Shown in pieces: positions 61,313-64,000 of a DNA stretch of 64,000 nt. The position numbers and the translations under genes are program-made. The stretch's first letter is position 1. The number at the start of each line of letters is the position of its first letter. The notes under the pieces were generated by a model. It saw only the letters and a program-made list of their open reading frames with translations. It did no database searches and was not told the DNA's origin. This DNA is from Apostichopus japonicus. Taxonomy: Eukaryota > Echinodermata > Holothuroidea > Aspidochirotida > Stichopodidae. The DNA lies in contig NC_092573.1 in NCBI RefSeq assembly GCF_037975245.1, positions 6,424,001-6,488,000 of the forward strand, given 5' to 3'.

Positions 61313-61377
61313 GAGCACCAGATAAGTACTTGGATGGGTGACCGCCTGTGGAAATACTAGGTGCCGTAGACTTTTTC
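61313..61377 (+). pseudogene. 5S rRNA 3'-half fragment
   Basis: GATAAGTACTTGGATGGGTG then ACCGCCTG and GTGCCGTAGACTTTTT match the 3' half of metazoan 5S rRNA, including box C and the T-run terminator. There is an extra base in CCTGTGGAAATAC. The 5' half is not intact: a GTTGAGCAG at about 61258 could be a decayed box A region. The intervening GCGCTCAACGGCGCTCAAC duplication interrupts it. Not a functional 5S gene. Confidence 0.82.
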
Positions 61378-62525
61378 ATTTTTCCTCACCCACAACCGCA
61401 CCCCTTTATGTCTTTATTTCTTTGTCACTATTGTTGTGTCATTGCAATGAAAAGTTCTCCCCCCCCCCCCCGTATACAAATTGTACTGCTGTCGCCAAAA
61501 TGAGTATCGATTTGCTTGTATCTGCTCTTATGATACATTACGAAATTTCTCACCGGAAAGATCGAAGGATGCAGACAGGGGAAGGGGTAATGGGAGTAAT
61601 GAGAAAAGAAGAAACCAACCATAGGTGTACCATAATTATGTACGTATTGCTGCTTACGACGGGAGGCTTAAAATCATTATCAGTTTCTTGCCGTGTCTAG
61701 AAACATGGATAAATCCTACTTCGGGTTATGAGAGGGAGAGCAAATCTAAATGGGTTACTGCGATTTGCAATTGCGCGCAGATGACGAAGAGGGAGGGTGG
61801 AGGTGCCATTCTGTGGTGGAACCATCTGGTTGACTAATGTCACACATCGCTATGCACCGGGGACTTCTCGCTAGCTCAGACCCAATTCCTTTACATCGTA
61901 CCATTACACCTCCTCCACGACCCTTCTGCCCCCCCCCCCCTCATATAACCCTCTTATATAACATATGGTTACACTTCTCATTGAAGCGAACCCCTCCCCA
62001 CTCCTCTCAATCCGCCCGATTTGAAAGAGTGTCATTTTGAGTATCGATTTGAAAGGAAGCATAGCATAATCTTAAAATACTGAAAAGGTAGAAATTGAGC
62101 ATAACTCCCAATTATAATTTTTAAAAAGAAGTTTGTAAAGGTAACGTCCAGTGATCAGAAAGGTATGCAGAAACTAAGAGACATTTAGTAAACTTAACCT
62201 CTCCTTAACAAGCCGTCACGTAAACACGAATGTTCATAACAATTTGAGTAGTAAAACAATTGAGCTGCATATATAAGCTGGGTTGCGACAGCATTTGTAA
62301 GTATGTTTATAGTTTATATGTTTAAAAATACCGCCATCTAATTTAACGACATCGTCGAGGGGTTTGTTTTCTTTAGATGATATATCAACACAATATTTCG
62401 TTATGGATAACAGAGAGGATGGACTACGGGTGTGGGGAGTAGGGATTCGGGATCGAGAACTACTGGGAGTCTTCATTGCAAGAATGTCTAACGAACAGAG
62501 GAAATATTGAAACTGCAACTAATAA
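61378..62525. other. Intergenic, no gene recognised
   Basis: C runs at about 61458-61470 and 61931-61942. The open frames here have no family features. Confidence 0.45.
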
Positions 62526-62718
62526 CGAGTTCGAGTCACTCCAAGATTAATGAATGTCGTCCAGTTACAGAGTTGTTGACAATTGACAATTCATACTCAT
62601 GGACGTTAAATATGAATCTAAGAGACTGACATCGGTCGGCTTGCGGCTTTGATAAGCCAATGATGGCTTCTTCGCGAGTTCCTGCCTGCAGGAGGATCTA
62701 AAATACATACATACATAT
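62526..62718 (+). mobile_element. tRNA-derived SINE, family copy 2 (5'-truncated)
   Basis: It starts at the B box (GAGTTCGAGTCACTCC) and shares the whole body with the copy at 56804: GTTACAGAGTTGTTGACAATT, CATGGACGTTAAATATGAAT, AGAGACTGAC(A/T)TCGGTC, TTCCTGC(C/T)TGCAGGAG. It ends in AAAATACATACATACAT, so (ATAC)n is the family tail. It carries a 9-bp internal duplication (GACAATTGACAATT). Confidence 0.88.
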
Positions 62719-64000
62719 GTTAAACTGGGCTGGCTGGTAAATTATAATTCGGTATGATCATTTTAGAAGTGTATATCATGTCATTTAAAGCAGCTACTTT
62801 ATTAGCATAGTTATTTGTTTGTGGCCATTTTCCCAAACCCCCTCTGATGCTTATGCAAATTTAATCAAGTTTTGTTATTGGTGGTACAGCACATGCGCAT
62901 ACACCTTTTTAGATTTCTTCATCGAATAAACTTTAATTGTGGCAATAAATCAATGACTACAGGTCATTCTAAAAATGTTATCTCCCAACCTTTTCCCCCA
63001 CGTAAATTCCGTGCAAACAAAATCGTAAACATTGAAAACATTTTTCAGTGTTCTTCACTTTTTCTTCAGTAGGCCTTGAAAAAGAAATTTAAATTTTATT
63101 CGAGCTACTTTCACTACCATGATAGAAGGTTACAGTACTCTTTCGAAAATAGACCAAAGTCGACTAAACAAAACTGTTTTTTTTTCTTCTTCAGAGAACA
63201 GGAGACAGTACATACATATATAAGGGGCTGGCTATCAGTCACCCCCTTCCTTAATTCATCACAGAAATCCCGGCTTTATGAGCTCCAGATGAATCATGTA
63301 GGGGAGTCTGTGTCTATCGAAACAAAAGGAGAAAGGCAGCCGAAAACGCAGTTCGCCACGGGGGCCACTCTCTGGACAGTTTTAGTGGCGGGTTCTGAAC
63401 AGATCAACACTTTTCATGCATGTGTGTGTACTGGTTTTTATACAGGAACAATCTGACTATATTGCATGAAGTCTTTGATGATATTTTCGGTTGTGAGCTT
63501 CAGTATTTATTCATTGTCACTTGTCAACATTCCAGATAGGTGAATATGCCACCCCCCCCCCACCCTTCCCGCCCTCTTCTTCACCCGACTGCCGTATTCT
63601 CCATTGTGATAAATCACCAAACTAAAAAACATAACTATACCCAAGGCACGTGTTTCAGTTCTCTGCGTTATGGCTAGGCCTATATCCTTTAAACGACAAG
63701 AAAAAGCAAAGTCAGTGAAGTAATGAAATTTTCAGTTTTATTCGTTGTGACTCAACTTAAATAATGTTTTAAATAATAAAATAAACAGAGAGAAAAAAAA
63801 CAAATGGAAAATCTGCAATAAAGAATATTTTAATGAAATTTTAAAAAATAAATATAATTTTGTTTAATTAACTTTCCCTCGGAATAATCAAATTTATCAG
63901 CCGTCCCTAGTGAAGGATTTTAGAATACATTTGTTTTATCTTACAAATAAAAAACCCAAAAAATGTTAAAAACAAATAATTTAATTTTTAAAGCACTCCT
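62719..64000. other. No gene confirmed; one possible core promoter
   Basis: A TATATAAG at about 63217-63225 followed by a TCAGTC initiator-like sequence about 15 bp later, then a GC-richer open frame to 63456, could mark a promoter or an exon. The product is unrecognised. The remaining sequence is AT-rich to the window end, with a C run at 63551-63563. Confidence 0.25.

Noticed and set aside
63076-63456. 126-codon frame after a TATATAAG box
   Set aside because: No recognisable product. The first third is low-complexity AT-rich sequence and the promoter-like element lies inside the frame, so it was not called a gene.

Overview
The window is animal nuclear DNA. It has spliced genes with GT-AG introns, long AT-rich non-coding stretches, tRNA-derived SINEs, a LINE with a poly(A) tail, hAT-type MITEs, several satellites, and many (TA)n and poly-G/poly-C runs. 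The exon sizes of a nicotinic receptor gene match those I recall for vertebrate CHRNA7. Together with TAGGCCTAGGCC-rich intergenic sequence (about 59570-59760), this suggests an invertebrate deuterostome, probably an echinoderm such as a sea cucumber. The species is an inference; no organelle or rRNA marker confirms it.

Layout. 1-13841: gene-poor, with a 188-bp higher-order satellite (3466-4490) and a dead L1/Tx1-like LINE on the minus strand (7079-10990). 13842-23843 (+): an alpha7-like nicotinic acetylcholine receptor gene, complete from the exon carrying DEKNQV to the stop codon; the signal-peptide and N-terminal exons were not found. The M2 (pore) exon is present twice as two 87-bp, phase-1 exons separated by a 46-bp intron. 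A relic of a second exon duplication lies in an upstream intron. 26701-27255: (TA)n-flanked tandem units containing a hammerhead-ribozyme-like motif, ending in a perfect 164-bp palindrome. 30584-30946 and 60264-60622: inverted copies of one hAT-type MITE, each with a perfect 8-bp target duplication. 32656-34110 (-): a possible two-exon small gene of unknown function. 34690-35395: 48-bp tandem repeat. 36500-37269: two tRNA-derived SINEs. 37312-42318: a 5-kb minisatellite of a 25-bp quasi-palindromic unit, about 200 copies. 42449-51400: almost featureless. 54045-58018 (-): five phase-consistent exons of a BRCT-type protein that I read tentatively as a RAP1/TERF2IP homologue. 60195-61175: a 179-bp satellite interrupted by the MITE, followed by a 5S rRNA fragment.

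The strongest biology is the pair of M2 exons. They would give one receptor gene two pores: a canonical one, and one whose outer ring Glu 20' is replaced by Gly followed by Lys. The strongest RNA candidate is the hammerhead-like tandem element. No operon-like cooperation among genes is expected or seen.
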